Assembly: GCA_001305055.1 (NCBI GenBank)
Contig: BBZX01000004.1
Location: 236,113-300,112, forward strand
Direction: 5' to 3'
Origin: Clostridia bacterium UC5.1-1C12
GTDB taxonomy: Bacteria; Bacillota_I; Bacilli_A; Erysipelotrichales; Erysipelotrichaceae
DNA length: 64,000 nt
The notes under the pieces are model-generated. The model was not told the origin of the DNA, ran no database searches, and saw only the letters and a program-made list of their open reading frames with translations. The position numbers and the translations under genes are program-made. Below are positions 11,775-23,260 of the stretch, one piece after another (positions within the stretch are counted from its first letter, which is position 1; each line of letters begins with the position of its first letter).

Positions 11775-13104
11775 ATGTTGAAAGATACGATTGCGGCAAT
11801 CTCAACTGCCAATCAGGACGGAGCGATTTCAATCGTCCGTTTAAGCGGTGATGAGGCCATTGATATAGCCAATCAGTTATTTTCAGCTGATTTGACGCAA
11901 AAGGAAAGCCATACGATAACCTATGGTACGATCTATGATCCAAATTCTCATGAAGCTGTGGATGAAGTTTTAGTCAGTGTATTTAAAGCACCGAAAACCT
12001 TTACCCGCGAGGATGTTGTAGAGATCAACTGCCATGGCGGACGTTTGTGACACGCAAGGTGTTATCATTGCTGCTTAGTTCTGGTGCCAGACTTGCTCAG
12101 CCGGGCGAGTTTACCCAGCGGGCTTTTTTAAATGGACGAATCGATTTAACCCAGGCGGAAGCAATCAATGATTTAATCAATGCGAAAAACAATACGAATC
12201 TGAAAACCGCAATCAAGGGAGTAAAGGGAAGTATCCGCAAACTGCTTGACCCGTTAATTAATGATCTTCTTGACATAATCGCTAATATTGAAGTGAATAT
12301 TGACTACCCTGAATATGATGATGTAGAACAGCTCACCGATGAGAAACTATTGCCGATGGCAAAAACATGGTCAGCGAAAATTAAAGCGATTCTCGTGAAA
12401 AGCGAAAGCAGTCAGATGCTTAAAGAAGGCATTAAACCGCGATCATCGGCAAACCGAATGTCGGTAAATCAAGCCTGCTTAATGCCTTGCTTGAGGAAGA
12501 GAAAGCGATTGTCACCGATATTGCCGGTACGACACGGGATCTAGTGGAAGGAACGATTCAGCTGGGCCATGTTGCTTTAAACCTGATTGATACCGCCGGG
12601 ATCCGTGAAACTGAAGATATAGTTGAGAAAATCGGCATAGATCGATCACTGCAGGCCATTGAGAATGCTCAGCTTGTACTGATGGTGCTTGACGCGTCAA
12701 GTCCGCTGGATGAACAAGATAAAGAATTATTAAAGCTGACGGAAAATAAAACACGGATTCTCGTCTATAACAAAACCGATATTGCACCTGTAAGTGAAGG
12801 CGTCGCTATCAGTGCCAAAACTAATGAGTTAAAACCGCTGATTCAAGAGATTGAGCGGCTCTTTGAGAAGCATCTGATTGCTATGGAGGAACCTGCCTTA
12901 AATAATGAACGCCAGATTGCTTTAATGAACCGTGCCCTGCAGTCAATGAATCAGGCAATCAAGGCCATGGACAGCGGCATGGAGCTGGATTTAGTAACTA
13001 TTGACCTTCAAGATGCATATACAAGCCTAAAAGAAATATTAGGAGAAGTATCCAGAGATGATTTGCTAGACACTCTGTTTTCAAACTTCTGTTTGGGGAA
13101 ATAA
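11775..13104 (+). CDS. mnmE: tRNA modification GTPase MnmE (two one-base frameshifts)
   Basis: MnmE, with MnmG, installs the cmnm5 group on wobble U34 of tRNAs. The N-terminal folate-binding part begins [25 protein letters not shown]. The G domain follows with [17 protein letters not shown] (in the shifted frame), [15 protein letters not shown] and NKTD, and the protein ends in FCLGK, the family's C-terminal Cys motif. One base is missing at about 12042 (GG then PFVTRK) and one in the A run at 12434-12436 (KEGIK then TAIIGKPN). Corrected length is about 443 residues, normal for MnmE. GAGGTG precedes ATG 11775. Confidence 0.95.
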
Positions 13105-13105
13105 C

Positions 13106-13872
13106 ATGAAAATTATCGATACACACGCACATGTCACATGCGATGAATTATTTAATCAAATTGATGCTGTTACACAACGGGCAAAAGAAGCCGGATTGAT
13201 TAAAATACTGGTAGTTTGTACCAGCTTTGAGGAAGCCAAGCGTGCCATTGAACTAGCTGAAAAAGAGGATTTGTATGATTGTGCTTTCGGCTTTCATCCT
13301 GAGAATGCGGATGATATTAATGATCAAGATATTGAACGATTAAAACAGATATTGGCACATCCAAAAATGGTAGCTTAGGTGAAATTGGTTTGGATTATCA
13401 CTGGCGGCAGGATAATAAGGATCAGCAGAAACAGCTGTTTATTAAACAAATTGAATTGGCAAATGAACTTGATCTGCCCATTCTTGTACATATGCGCGAC
13501 GCAACCGCCGATACGCTTGAAATCTTCAAACAGCATCCGGTAAAGGGTGTGATGCATTGCTACTCCGGCAGTCTTGAAACCACGAAAATACTTTTAAAAA
13601 TGGGCTTCTATATCTCATTTGCCGGCCCCTTGACCTTTAAAAATGCCAATGAAGCCTTAACGGTCTGTAACTATGTTCCGCTGGAGCGCGTCTTTGTGGA
13701 AACTGACTGTCCCTACATGACACCGCATCCCCACCGCGGCAAGCAGAATGAACCATACTATGTTCAATTTACCTTCGCAAAAGCCTGTGAAGTGAAGGGA
13801 CTTGATGCCGATATACTGAGTGAAGCAATGCTTGCGAATTACCGCCGTTTATTTACTAAGAGCAAAGCTTAG
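13106..13872 (+). CDS. tatD: TatD family metal-dependent DNase (one-base frameshift)
   Basis: About 255 residues. It starts MKIIDTHAHV (first metal site), has AFGFHPE, LGEIGLDYHW in the restored frame, PILVHMRDA, GVMHCYSGS and ETDCPYMTP with the last metal ligand. TatD proteins are cytoplasmic 3'-5' exonucleases or related deoxyribonucleases. One T is missing at 13375-13376 (KMVA then LGEIGLD). The start lies one base beyond the mnmE stop, so the two genes are cotranscribed. In many Firmicutes tatD sits beside rnmV; here rnmV is about 10 kb away. Confidence 0.93.
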
Positions 13873-13887
13873 GCGATGCTCTTTTCT
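13858..13887 (+). terminator. terminator of mnmE-tatD
   Basis: AAGAGCA (13858-13864) pairs with TGCTCTT (13877-13883), followed by TTCTT. The first arm overlaps the last codons of tatD. Confidence 0.7.
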
Positions 13888-13937
13888 TATGTTTAAAAGT
13901 TCATGTTTAGCCGATAATAAATGCATGGAGGAATACT

Positions 13938-15354
13938 ATGTCGGTCAAACAATTATGTAATAACTATCAAGAAAATCTAAACCTGATGCAGCGCGCACTG
14001 CGTGTTTCAGCCAGCTTTGATATCGTTTCCCGCAAAATTCAGATTGGCAGCAAATCAGCCTGTCTCTTTTTCATTGATGGCTTTGCGAAGGATGAAATCT
14101 TAGAAAAAATCATGGAATTTGTCATGAAACTTAAACCGGAGGATATACCGCCGCAGCTCTCATCGTTTGAACAGCAATTCATACCCTATGTGGAAGTAAC
14201 ACTTGAAAAAGAAATTGAAGCTATCGTTACACAAGTCTTATCCGGTACGATCATGCTGCTTCTGGAGGGTTATGATCAGGCCATTGCCATCGATGCCAGA
14301 ACTTATCCAAACCGCTCTATCAGTGAACCGGAGGATGAGCGTGTCCTGCGCGGAAGCGTGATGGTTCGTGGAAACATTAGTATTTAATACCGCTTTGTTG
14401 AGAAGGCGTATCCGCGATCCGCATTTGACGATGAAAATCATGCAGATCGGACAAAAATCACATACCGATGTGGTAATGTGCTATCTTTCAGATAAGGCTG
14501 ATCCTGCGATGGTTTCAATGATTGAAAAGAAGCTGAAGGCCGTAGACATCCCCTCACTTACGCTGTCACAGGAAAGTCTTGCGGAATGTCTGATTAAAAA
14601 GCACTGGTGGAATCCTTTTCCGCGGTTTCGTTACACTGAAAGACCGGATGCGGCCAGTGCCAATATTATGGAAGGCAAGATTATTTTGATTGTGGATAAC
14701 ACCCCGGCAGTGATGATCCTGCCCACTTCCTTCTTTGATTTCATACAAGATACCAACGATTATTACTTCCCCCCATTAGTTGGTTCCTATTTAAGAATCG
14801 TGCGCATGGTTGTGTTTCTGCTGACTTTATTGCTTACCCCGCTTTGGTATCTGGCAGTTAAAAATCCAACCCTATTTCCGGATTGGATCAGTTTTGTACA
14901 GATTGAGGAAATGAACTCTGTTCCCATTATTTTTCAATTGCTGATTGTGGAGTTTATCATCGATGCCATTAAGCTTGCTTCGCTGAATACCCCCAGTGCT
15001 TTGAACGGTTCTTTCAGTGTTGTCGGGGCATTAATTCTTGGGGACTTTGCGGTCAAGGCACACTGGTTTGTACCGGAAGTTCTGCTTTATATGGCCTTTG
15101 TATCTATTGCGAATTTCACACAGCCAAGCTATGAATTAGGCTATACCTTTAAATTATTCAGGCTGCTGTTTTTGATTCTTATCGCTTTCCTTGATGTTTG
15201 GGGACTGCTTTTAGGAATAATTCTGATGCTGGTCATCATTGCTAAGACAGATACAATTACAGAAACGAATTATCTCTATCCGCTTTACCCATTTAATAAA
15301 CAGAAATTCTGTCAGTTATTTCTGCGCCAGCCGATTGACAAAAGCAACAGTTAA
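13938..15354 (+). CDS. GerA-type spore germination protein (two one-base losses close together)
   Basis: About 472 residues of the GerAA family. The soluble N-terminal domain contains LLLEGYDQAIAIDARTYPNR and, once corrected, RGSRDGFVETL followed by NTALLRRRIRDPHL. The C-terminal half has several membrane helices (VVFLLTLLLTPLWYL, LLFLILIAFLDVWGLL). GerAA proteins form germinant-receptor complexes in the spore inner membrane, usually with GerB and GerC. The family motif is recovered only if one base is added at about 14357 and another at about 14365. Neither gerB nor gerC follows: the next gene is convergent and its stop abuts this one. A ribosome site GGAGG precedes ATG 13938. Confidence 0.88.
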
Positions 15355-16574
15355 TTAACGGCGTTCCCCGCTTAAGGTCATATCAATGATTTCTTCCATC
15401 ATTGATTGATCCAGCGCCCCCTTTACATAACCAAAGACATTTGAATCTCGATCAATCATAAACGTTGTCGGGAAAGAATTGATGCCATACAGATATCCGG
15501 CCACTCCTTCACTGTCAAAAGCTGCCCTGAAGGTATAACCATTATCTTTCATATAGGCACGAATGCCGTCTTCATCCTTTTCACGCGTATCATAACCAAC
15601 GATGGTTATAATTACGACATCTTCACTGTCTTTATATTTTTCAGAAAGACTTTGAATATGCGGCAGTTCTCCCTGACATGGCGGACACCAAGTACCCCAG
15701 AAATTAAGAAAAACCACTTTTCCTTTAAAATCGCTGATTTTTAATGTTTCACCAGCTAAATCCTTTAATTCAAAATCAGGAGCCGGAATGATTTCTTCTT
15801 TCGGGTCAGCATCACCGCCGGCATCTGCAGCGTTCTGATCGCCGCTGATTGAAGGGGCATTAAGTTTGTATTTACTGTTTTCATCTGACCGCTGATCATC
15901 AAGGCACCCATAATGATTAAGAGAACCGCACCAACCTTTACCGTGATGTTCATGAACTTTTTGAACTTCGCGAAATAACGCAGTACCTGATTAGTGAAAA
16001 TACCGGCCAATAAGAATGGCAGAGTCAAACCAAGCGCGTAGGTAAGCACTAAAAGATTGCTGATCAGAAGGCTGCTTGAATTAGATGCCAGTATCAGAAT
16101 TGAAGATAAGGCCGGTCCGATGCACGGCGTCCATGCGAAGCTGAAGGTGAAGCCCATGATAAAGGCTACTGAAAAACTCATTGCCTTGCCGTTTGGGTTA
16201 AAATTCAGTGACAGATTGCGCTGTAATACCGGCAGTTTAAATACTCCCAACTGGTGCAGCCCGAGCAGCAAGATAACAACACCGCCAAGGATCGTGAACA
16301 CTTGCTGATATTTCGTAAAGAAAGAAGCCAGTACAGTAATTGATATATTCATTAAGAATAAAGCCAAGAAGATGCCAAGAATAAAAGCTATTGTGAAAAG
16401 CAGCACCCGAAAGGTGCTTTTCTTATTACTCTCCTCAGCATTTGCCGTACCGCTCAGATAACCGATATATAAAGGCAGAAGAGGCAGTACACAGGGTGAA
16501 AAGAAAGATAACAGTCCTTCTGCGAAAACCATGATGAAATTAACACTTTTTAAGATTGTATTCGCGTCAATCAT
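15355..16574 (-). CDS. CcdA-TlpA fusion thiol-disulfide redox protein (one-base frameshift)
   Basis: The N-terminal 240 residues are CcdA-like with six or so membrane helices and two cysteines in SFFSPCVLPLLPLY and FAWTPCIGPAL. A linker leads to a TlpA/ResA-type thioredoxin domain with FLNFWGTWCPPC. CcdA moves electrons across the membrane from cytoplasmic thioredoxin, and the TlpA domain would use them outside the membrane. A one-base loss at about 15868-15878 (MKTV then KYKLNAPS) separates the two parts; without it one 406-residue protein results. I infer a fusion because the reading frame runs through with no stop or ribosome site between domains. The stop abuts that of gerA. Confidence 0.82.
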
Positions 16575-16675
16575 AAATCACACTCCGTTTCTTATCCATT
16601 CTAACATCTATTATTAAAAACTACAAAGCATATAATCCTTGCGGACGCAAAGTTATGTGTGTTTTAACAATACCT

Positions 16676-17188
16676 TTATTCCTCAACCGGGTTACCCTCG
16701 ATATCAATTTGAATAACGGGTGTTTCTGACGCTTCATATAAATCATATAAACTTATTTGTCCATCATATTTCACTGTATATGCCGCTTTTTGAGGTTCGG
16801 CAGTTTCGATCATGATGATTCTTGAAGATACATCAATAAAATGCAAGCTCAGCAGCAGCTCATCGGCAGCATAAAACTCATAACTGCTTGAGCCGCCAGG
16901 CCCCCATTCACCAGCATCGGCAATACCTTTAATGCTCATGGTTTTCAAGACATCAATAAAATGCATAACTTCTTTGGGCTCGTTGAATATTTTCTTCTCA
17001 TCATAATCTGGATTCAAGCCTAATAGTAAGCCCTCAACACGGTCAATGCGATCCAATTCAAGCAGCTCATCATAAACAGAAGGATAATACGTTTCTTCAT
17101 AGCCACTTACCGATTGCCCGCTATGATCAGCACAGCCAACTGCGAAAACAAAAATGAGTGTTAACAGTACAATTATTTTATGTTTCAT
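16676..17188 (-). CDS. hypothetical lipoprotein
   Basis: 170 residues, not recognised. A signal peptide (MKHKIIVLLTLIFVFAV) ends in a lipobox FAVGC, so the mature protein starts at about Cys19 and is lipid-anchored outside the membrane. The rest is acidic, with VEGLLLGLNPDYDEK and a central MHFIDVLKTM. AAAGGAA precedes ATG 17188. No neighbour suggests a role; the upstream region is unusually rich in hairpins. Confidence 0.7.
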   Translation of the reverse strand: MKHKIIVLLTLIFVFAVGCADHSGQSVSGYEETYYPSVYDELLELDRIDRVEGLLLGLNPDYDEKKIFNEPKEVMHFIDVLKTMSIKGIADAGEWGPGGSSSYEFYAADELLLSLHFIDVSSRIIMIETAEPQKAAYTVKYDGQISLYDLYEASETPVIQIDIEGNPVEE

Positions 17189-17502
17189 TATTATTTCCTT
17201 TCGATTTTATTAGAATTAGTGTGCAAGCAAGTAAAGCAAGCCAAGTTCTCAGACGGCTCAATTTTCTATCAGATACCGTCTTGGTATTAAGTGTTACCAC
17301 AATTGATATATAGATCATGCAAACCCTCTGCGCTGACAGGGTGTTTTTATTTGCTTTAGTCTATTATTCTTTCCCATCTGCAAGGGAAGCGATTGAAAGA
17401 TAGACACATCTTGCAGATATTTTCCTCATATTTATTTTATCAAAGTTCAGACCTTATGAGAAGCAAAAGCAGATTCATAATCACTCTGGTTTCAGCGCTT
17501 AC
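17189..17502. other. intergenic region with several inverted repeats
   Basis: No gene was found. Perfect inverted repeats occur in series: AGACGG/CCGTCT (17251-17256, 17276-17281) with outer CCAAG/CTTGG; ACCCT/AGGGT (about 17322-17342, followed by GTGTTTTTATTTG on the plus strand); and ATCTGCAAG/CTTGCAGAT (17376-17384, 17410-17418). It could be the leader of the lipoprotein gene on the minus strand or an unrecognised structured RNA. Confidence 0.4.
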
Positions 17503-17541
17503 AAATAATAAAAACACACTCATGGATATAAAATGAGTGTG
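17503..17541 (-). terminator. terminator of the YitT gene
   Basis: CACACTCAT (17515-17523) pairs perfectly with ATGAGTGTG (17533-17541). On the minus strand it is followed by TTTTTATTATT. It lies 33 bases past the stop of the YitT gene. Confidence 0.85.
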
Positions 17542-17574
17542 CATATAAATATATTTAATATTGCTGAGCCACGA

Positions 17575-18144
17575 TCAAGGACGCTGCAAAGCGAAATTAA
17601 GCGCCTTACTGCATGCGGCAACAGAAACTAAACCAATAAGTACAGGCAGCCATCCGTATACTATCAAACCGCCAAATACAATGAAGGAATCGCAGACAAA
17701 TACCAATACAGATACCGGCAGATTAAAATATTTATGCAGAATCAAAGGCGGTACGTCCATTCCCCCGCTGCTGCCGCCAGAACGCATGATTAAACCGATA
17801 CCAAAGCCGGTTAAAAGACCGCCGATAACGCTAGCGGCCAACTGCGGCAAAACAGGCAATGAAATAAATGCGATAATTTGCAGGAAAAACGGATATAACA
17901 GCGTACTGGCAGCGGTTTTGACAGCAAACTCACGGCCTAAAAATAATACCCCCAATAAAAAACAAACTATTATCAGGATATTGATGACCCACATAGGTTC
18001 AAGGTTTAAAACCTTTTCCATAATAACCGCAATGCCATTCACACCGCCGCTGATCACGTGTGATGGCAGCAAGAACCAGCTGCTGGCTATCGCAAGCAGC
18101 AAATTGCCAACAACTAGCAGTATAATATGCCGACGATTCACAAC
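17575..18144 (-). CDS. YitT family membrane protein, short form
   Basis: 189 residues with about five membrane helices. The characteristic LPSHVISGGVNGIA, FGIGLIMRSGGSSGGMD and PPLILHKYF segments are present. Full-length YitT proteins (about 285 residues) have a C-terminal DUF2179 domain that is absent here. Either this is a natural short form or a frame error lies just before the stop; a shift would add only a few residues before the next stop. Start 18144 has GGAGG seven bases upstream and overlaps the Cof gene by seven bases. The function of YitT proteins is not established. Confidence 0.8.
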   Translation of the reverse strand, partial: VVNRRHIILLVVGNLLLAIASSWFLLPSHVISGGVNGIAVIMEKVLNLEPMWVINILIIVCFLLGVLFLGREFAVKTAASTLLYPFFLQIIAFISLPVLPQLAASVIGGLLTGFGIGLIMRSGGSSGGMDVPPLILHKYFNLPVSVLVFVCDSFIVFGGLIVYGWLPVLIGLVSVAACSKALNFALQRP

Positions 18145-18952
18145 CATAAATTTGCCTCCAGCCATTTTCCAACACCATCTTCTTCACATGCTTCACATAC
18201 CGCTTTAGCTAGCCCCAGAATATAAGGATGAGCATTGCTTACAGCTACAGTATTGGGAAAACATTCAAACAGAGAGGCATCATTCATACTATCACCAAAA
18301 ATAATTACCTCTTCTTTGCTGAGCTTTAAGCTGTCTAGGATGAAATTCAAAGCAGCTCCTTTATTCGCATCCTTATGGGTTATTTCCAGATTCCCCCTGA
18401 CACTGGAAGTCAAAAGTAAATCAGTGTTTGCCTTCAGCGCTGATTGACACTGACAAAGCTTTTTCTCATCCAGCTCATAATCTCCATCTTCAAAATAGTA
18501 AATTCATTAAGTTCTGCCGCTGTAATTGCAGGCAGCAGTTCAACATCAGCAGGCTGTCCCATATTTCTGGAAATAACCATATCCATATCTTGCTGCAAAG
18601 AGATACTATTTTCATAGGCAAAGCTTCCCTTATCCGTGAAAAGCTGAATAGAAAAATCAAAACCTCTAATGATTTCAACGCAAGCCCTGCCCTGCGGACC
18701 GCTGATCGGCAGCGAAAATAAAATATTGCCTGCATCATCACGAGCCTGAGCTCCATTTATTTCAATTACCGGGCATTGGATCCCATAGGGTTCAAAGATG
18801 CATTGTATATTTGCATAATCACGGCCGCTGGCAGGTATAAAGAGTATTCCCTGCTGCTTAATTTTTTTAATTGCCTCTATATTTCTCATTGATAAACTAA
18901 AATCACTGCGCAGCAAGGTACCATCTAAATCAGATACAATTAGTTTAATCAT
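18138..18952 (-). CDS. Cof-type HAD-IIB family phosphatase (one-base frameshift)
   Basis: About 271 residues. HAD motif I is IVSDLDGTLL, motif II lies in FIPASGRD, and motif IV is IIFGDSMNDASLF with NTVAVSNAHP after it. Cof proteins are cytoplasmic sugar-phosphate or flavin/PLP phosphatases; the substrate is unknown. A one-base loss at about 18476-18481 (LKMEI then ELDEKKLC) separates the halves. ATG 18952 follows GGAGGTG. It sits behind the terminator of the GH1 gene of locus 2, so a shared role with that locus is possible but not shown. Confidence 0.88.
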
Positions 18953-18963
18953 CGGCACCTCCC

Positions 18964-18991
18964 AAAAAGGGGACATGCATGATGCACATCC
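18964..18991 (-). terminator. terminator of PTS/GH1 locus 2
   Basis: Arms at 18971-18979 and 18983-18991 pair with two G-U wobbles and a three-base loop. On the minus strand CCTTTTT follows. It lies ten bases past the GH1 stop. Confidence 0.5.
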
Positions 18992-19000
18992 ACCTTATTT

Positions 19001-20451
<1,451 letters not shown>

Positions 20452-20790
20452 TTAGCCCTCCTGTTTTTCTGCTTTTAAAGCTGTAATTTCTTTTTTCATT
20501 TCAATTTGTTCACTAATTAATTCCTTTGCCAGAATTGCTGTCATTAAATGATCCTGAGCATGGACCATAATGAAGCTCAATTCTACTTCACAGGTTCCGG
20601 AGGTTTCCTGTGATAAGATTTGAAACTGCACCTGATGGGCATCATTCAATAATTCTTCTGCCTTTTCAAGCAAAGCAGCAGCGGCCTCAAAATCACCCTC
20701 CTTGGCTTTATCTAATGCCTCAAAAGAATAACTGCGTGCCTCTCCAGCCTTCGCAATTAAAGCAAATGCTGTTTCACTGGATTTGATCAT
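20452..20790 (-). CDS. PTS lactose/cellobiose-type EIIA
   Basis: 112 residues, all helical in the family. The phosphorylated His is in FIMVHAQDHLMTAI near residue 77. EIIA passes phosphate from HPr to EIIB. Length and the SYSFEALDKAKEGDFEAA segment are typical. It overlaps the EIIC gene by four bases and is followed directly by GH1, so it is coexpressed with them. Confidence 0.93.
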   Translation of the reverse strand: MIKSSETAFALIAKAGEARSYSFEALDKAKEGDFEAAAALLEKAEELLNDAHQVQFQILSQETSGTCEVELSFIMVHAQDHLMTAILAKELISEQIEMKKEITALKAEKQEG

Positions 20791-22102
20791 ACATTCACCT
20801 CTTCTCCATTTTGTGCTTCTTCAAATTCTTCCTGAAGCTTTGTTTTTTCGTACATCTTTACAAATGGATAATAAATAAAAGCATCGACGACAATAAGTGC
20901 CAAGACAAAGACAGCCGCTTTCCAATCAAGGGTGGAAATTAATGCACCGATGGGTGCAGGTGCTGTCCATGGCGCGTTTATAACTGCCATTTTAATAATA
21001 CCAGAAGCTGTCAGCAGCCAGCCTAAGATTGTATTTACCGTCGGAACAATCATGAATGGGATAATCATAATTGGATTTAAGAAAATCGGCAAACCGAAAA
21101 TTAATGGTTCATTAATATTGAATAGAGACGGAATAATTGCGATATGTCCTACCTCTTTCATTTGCTTTGATTTACTGCGCAATAACAGGAAAGCCAATGC
21201 CAAGTTGCGCCTCCGCCGCCTAACGCTGTATAGAATGACCAGAATGGGCCGGTATAGATATGAGTTGGTGCTAAGCCTTGAGCATATAATTCTGCATTCG
21301 CTGTCGCGTTAATCAGCTCCAATGGGTCAAGAATCGGTCCTACAACCGTAGTTGGATGTACACCAAAACCAAACAATAAATTCTCAAAGGCAGTTAATGT
21401 ACTAACCATGAATAGATTATCAACACTTGCCTTTACGTTTTCAAACATGCTGAAGAATAAATCAGGAATTAACTGGCCTGTCGTTACCTGACAAATCAGC
21501 GATACACCATAAAGTATGATCATCGCAAAACCGAATGGGAATAAGGCTGCGAAAGAATTCGCTACCACCGGCGGTACACCTTTTGGCATATGGATCGTCC
21601 AGCCTCGATTCTCAACAAATTTCATGATTTCTACACTCAATAAGGCAACAATGATTAAAAGCAAAATCCCCTTACTTTCAAAAGCACTCGTCAAGATAGC
21701 ACCGTCTGTTACCGGTGAGCAAACAAGAATATAAATAGCTACTGAGCTAAGTGAATAGTTAATGGCTTTTTTATTATAGCTCTTGGCAAGTGAATAAGCT
21801 GCCGCAAAGCAGATAAAGAGTGACATGATACCCATTGTTGCATTAAACGGCGCCAATAAGTATGCTGAATTCGCATTTGCCCAGTAATACCAGCCTAAAA
21901 GTAAATTATCAAGAATGCCGATGCCGGTTAAATTATCCGGAGATACCGGCGGACATGCCAGAATCAAAAAGATACTGCCAATGATTGTAAGCGGAACTGC
22001 TGAAACGATGCCGTCACGCATAGCAAGCAGATGACGTTGTGATCCAAAGAAATTGGCTAAAGGCATTAATTTTTCTTCTAGCCAATCAAAGAATTTTTGC
22101 AT
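20787..22102 (-). CDS. PTS cellobiose-type EIIC permease (one-base frameshift)
   Basis: About 438 residues of the Lac family EIIC. Hydrophobic helices run through the protein, with GVPPVVANSFAALFPFG and FNINEPLIFGLPIFLNP, the latter a family signature for the substrate site. The two parts join after GGGGAT with one more T at 21202-21203 (LALAFLLLRSKSKQMK). Substrate class is beta-diglucosides or aryl-beta-glucosides by family. It lies between EIIB and EIIA of the same transporter. Confidence 0.92.
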
Positions 22103-22128
22103 AATACTACCCCTTTCGCAAAATTATT

Positions 22129-22425
22129 TTATAATTTTCTAACTGCATCCATGATTTTCTTGCCATTGCATGTGCCATATGCACTTGGATCAATGTCAGC
22201 AATCTTGATTTCATAAGGTGCTGCCAGTTTTTCAAGCATTTTTTTCTGATAACGAATTTGCGGTGCGACTAGAATAGCATCATATTTGCCTATGCAATCC
22301 TTCACTTCCTGTACTGATTTTGCTTCGATAAACCAATCTTTTTCATCCTCATGTAAATTTTCTTTCATTGCTTCAACGACAATTGTTGTGGATGCTCCAC
22401 ATGCGCAAACTAATAAAATGTTCAT
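22129..22425 (-). CDS. PTS cellobiose-type EIIB
   Basis: 98 residues. MNILLVCACGAST carries the phosphocysteine (Cys7 or Cys9) and VAPQIRYQKK is family-typical. It receives phosphate from EIIA and phosphorylates the sugar at EIIC. ATG 22425 is chosen because AAAGGAGA lies eight bases upstream; a longer frame has no such site. Its own promoter and an upstream operator palindrome are visible between it and the YczE gene. Confidence 0.92.
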   Translation of the reverse strand: MNILLVCACGASTTIVVEAMKENLHEDEKDWFIEAKSVQEVKDCIGKYDAILVAPQIRYQKKMLEKLAAPYEIKIADIDPSAYGTCNGKKIMDAVRKL

Positions 22426-22464
22426 AATGTTGTTCTCCTTTAGACTCATGTCCCTTGCACTATC

Positions 22465-22493
22465 GTTATACCATTGTCCATTGAACATGTCAT
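22465..22493 (-). promoter_or_regulatory. promoter of the EIIB-EIIC-EIIA-GH1 unit
   Basis: On the minus strand ATGACA (22488-22493), 17 bases, then TATAAC (22465-22470). The same hexamers with the same 17-base spacing occur before the YczE gene at 23185-23213, which supports both calls. Confidence 0.6.
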
Positions 22494-22501
22494 CCTATCA
22501 A

Positions 22502-22521
22502 ATGTCCACAGCATTGTGGAC
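22502..22521. promoter_or_regulatory. palindromic operator for the LicR-type regulator (site 1)
   Basis: TGTCCACA-GCAT-TGTGGACA, a perfect eight-base palindrome ending nine bases upstream of the -35 box of the EIIB promoter. Its position suits an activator. Near-identical sites occur at 23223-23242 and 23261-23280. Confidence 0.6.
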
Positions 22522-22524
22522 AAC

Positions 22525-23160
22525 TTACGGAAAACTATCAAGCAGACTTTGATGCAGCTGTTTTGCATGTTGGTGGAAATATTGAATCAATGGACCATAG
22601 ATGAAGACACTCAGCAGGGTTCCTAGACCAAGGGGACCTGATACAAGAAAAGCCAATATAAAGCCGCTGCCCTCACAGATGGTCATTGCTGTGCGGATAT
22701 CAGTCTGAAACTTATCTCTTAAAGCGACCATAAAATAATCAATAGGACAAGGTGCAAAATTACCTATTAAATACGTTCCGCAGCCAATGCTGATAGTCAA
22801 TACACCAACTAAAAATAGTATCAGCTTGCCAATCCAAAACGAAATAGATACGCCATTCATCAGCAAGACGAAGAAATCCACAAATCCGCTCATCACAAAT
22901 GAGGTAATCATACAGGATAACTTTGGACGCTCATGGCGCAGCCAGCCACCTAACAGAATTAAAAGCAGCGAGGTAACATTCATCCAAGTACCAATCGATA
23001 AACGGAAATGCTCATATAGACCGACACTTACCGCATCCCATGCACTGACACCAAAATCAGCTACAATCGTCACCGCGATCCCAAATGCAAACAACATTAA
23101 GCCGATAACAAAGAACATTATGCGGAAGAACAACTTATGACTTCTGATTTTCACATTCAC
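22525..23160 (-). CDS. YczE/YyaS-type integral membrane protein (locus 2)
   Basis: 211 residues with five or six membrane helices. The N-terminal FRIMFFVIGLMLFAFGIAV and the DFGVSAWDAVSVGL segment resemble YczE proteins; the C-terminal GPLGLGTLLSVFIYGPLIQYF is also typical. The family function is unknown. The start is GTG at 23160 or GTG 23154, the latter with better spacing from GAGGGG. It is the first gene of locus 2 on the minus strand, with its own promoter and operator half-site. It is intact and related to the coupled protein of locus 1. Confidence 0.8.
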   Translation of the reverse strand: MNVKIRSHKLFFRIMFFVIGLMLFAFGIAVTIVADFGVSAWDAVSVGLYEHFRLSIGTWMNVTSLLLILLGGWLRHERPKLSCMITSFVMSGFVDFFVLLMNGVSISFWIGKLILFLVGVLTISIGCGTYLIGNFAPCPIDYFMVALRDKFQTDIRTAMTICEGSGFILAFLVSGPLGLGTLLSVFIYGPLIQYFHQHAKQLHQSLLDSFP

Positions 23161-23184
23161 CCCTCTCTTTCCAACCGCACTTTA

Positions 23185-23213
23185 GTTATAAAAGATTTCA
23201 TATAAAATGTCAT
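23185..23213 (-). promoter_or_regulatory. promoter of the YczE gene of locus 2
   Basis: On the minus strand ATGACA (23208-23213), 17 bases, TATAAC (23185-23190), identical in hexamers and spacing to the EIIB promoter at 22465-22493. Confidence 0.55.
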
Positions 23214-23222
23214 TCATGCCTT

Positions 23223-23242
23223 TGACCCTATGTTTGTGGACA
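23223..23242. promoter_or_regulatory. operator for the LicR-type regulator (site 2, one good half)
   Basis: The half-site TGTGGACA type (TTGTGGACA, 23234-23242) is intact; the other half TGACCCTA matches 5 of 8. It lies about the same distance upstream of the -35 box as site 1. Confidence 0.45.
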
Positions 23243-23260
23243 AAACAGCTTAATTAAAAA

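Noticed and set aside
11763..13104. mnmE as three separate short genes
   Set aside because: All pieces align in order to one MnmE with normal length after two one-base corrections.
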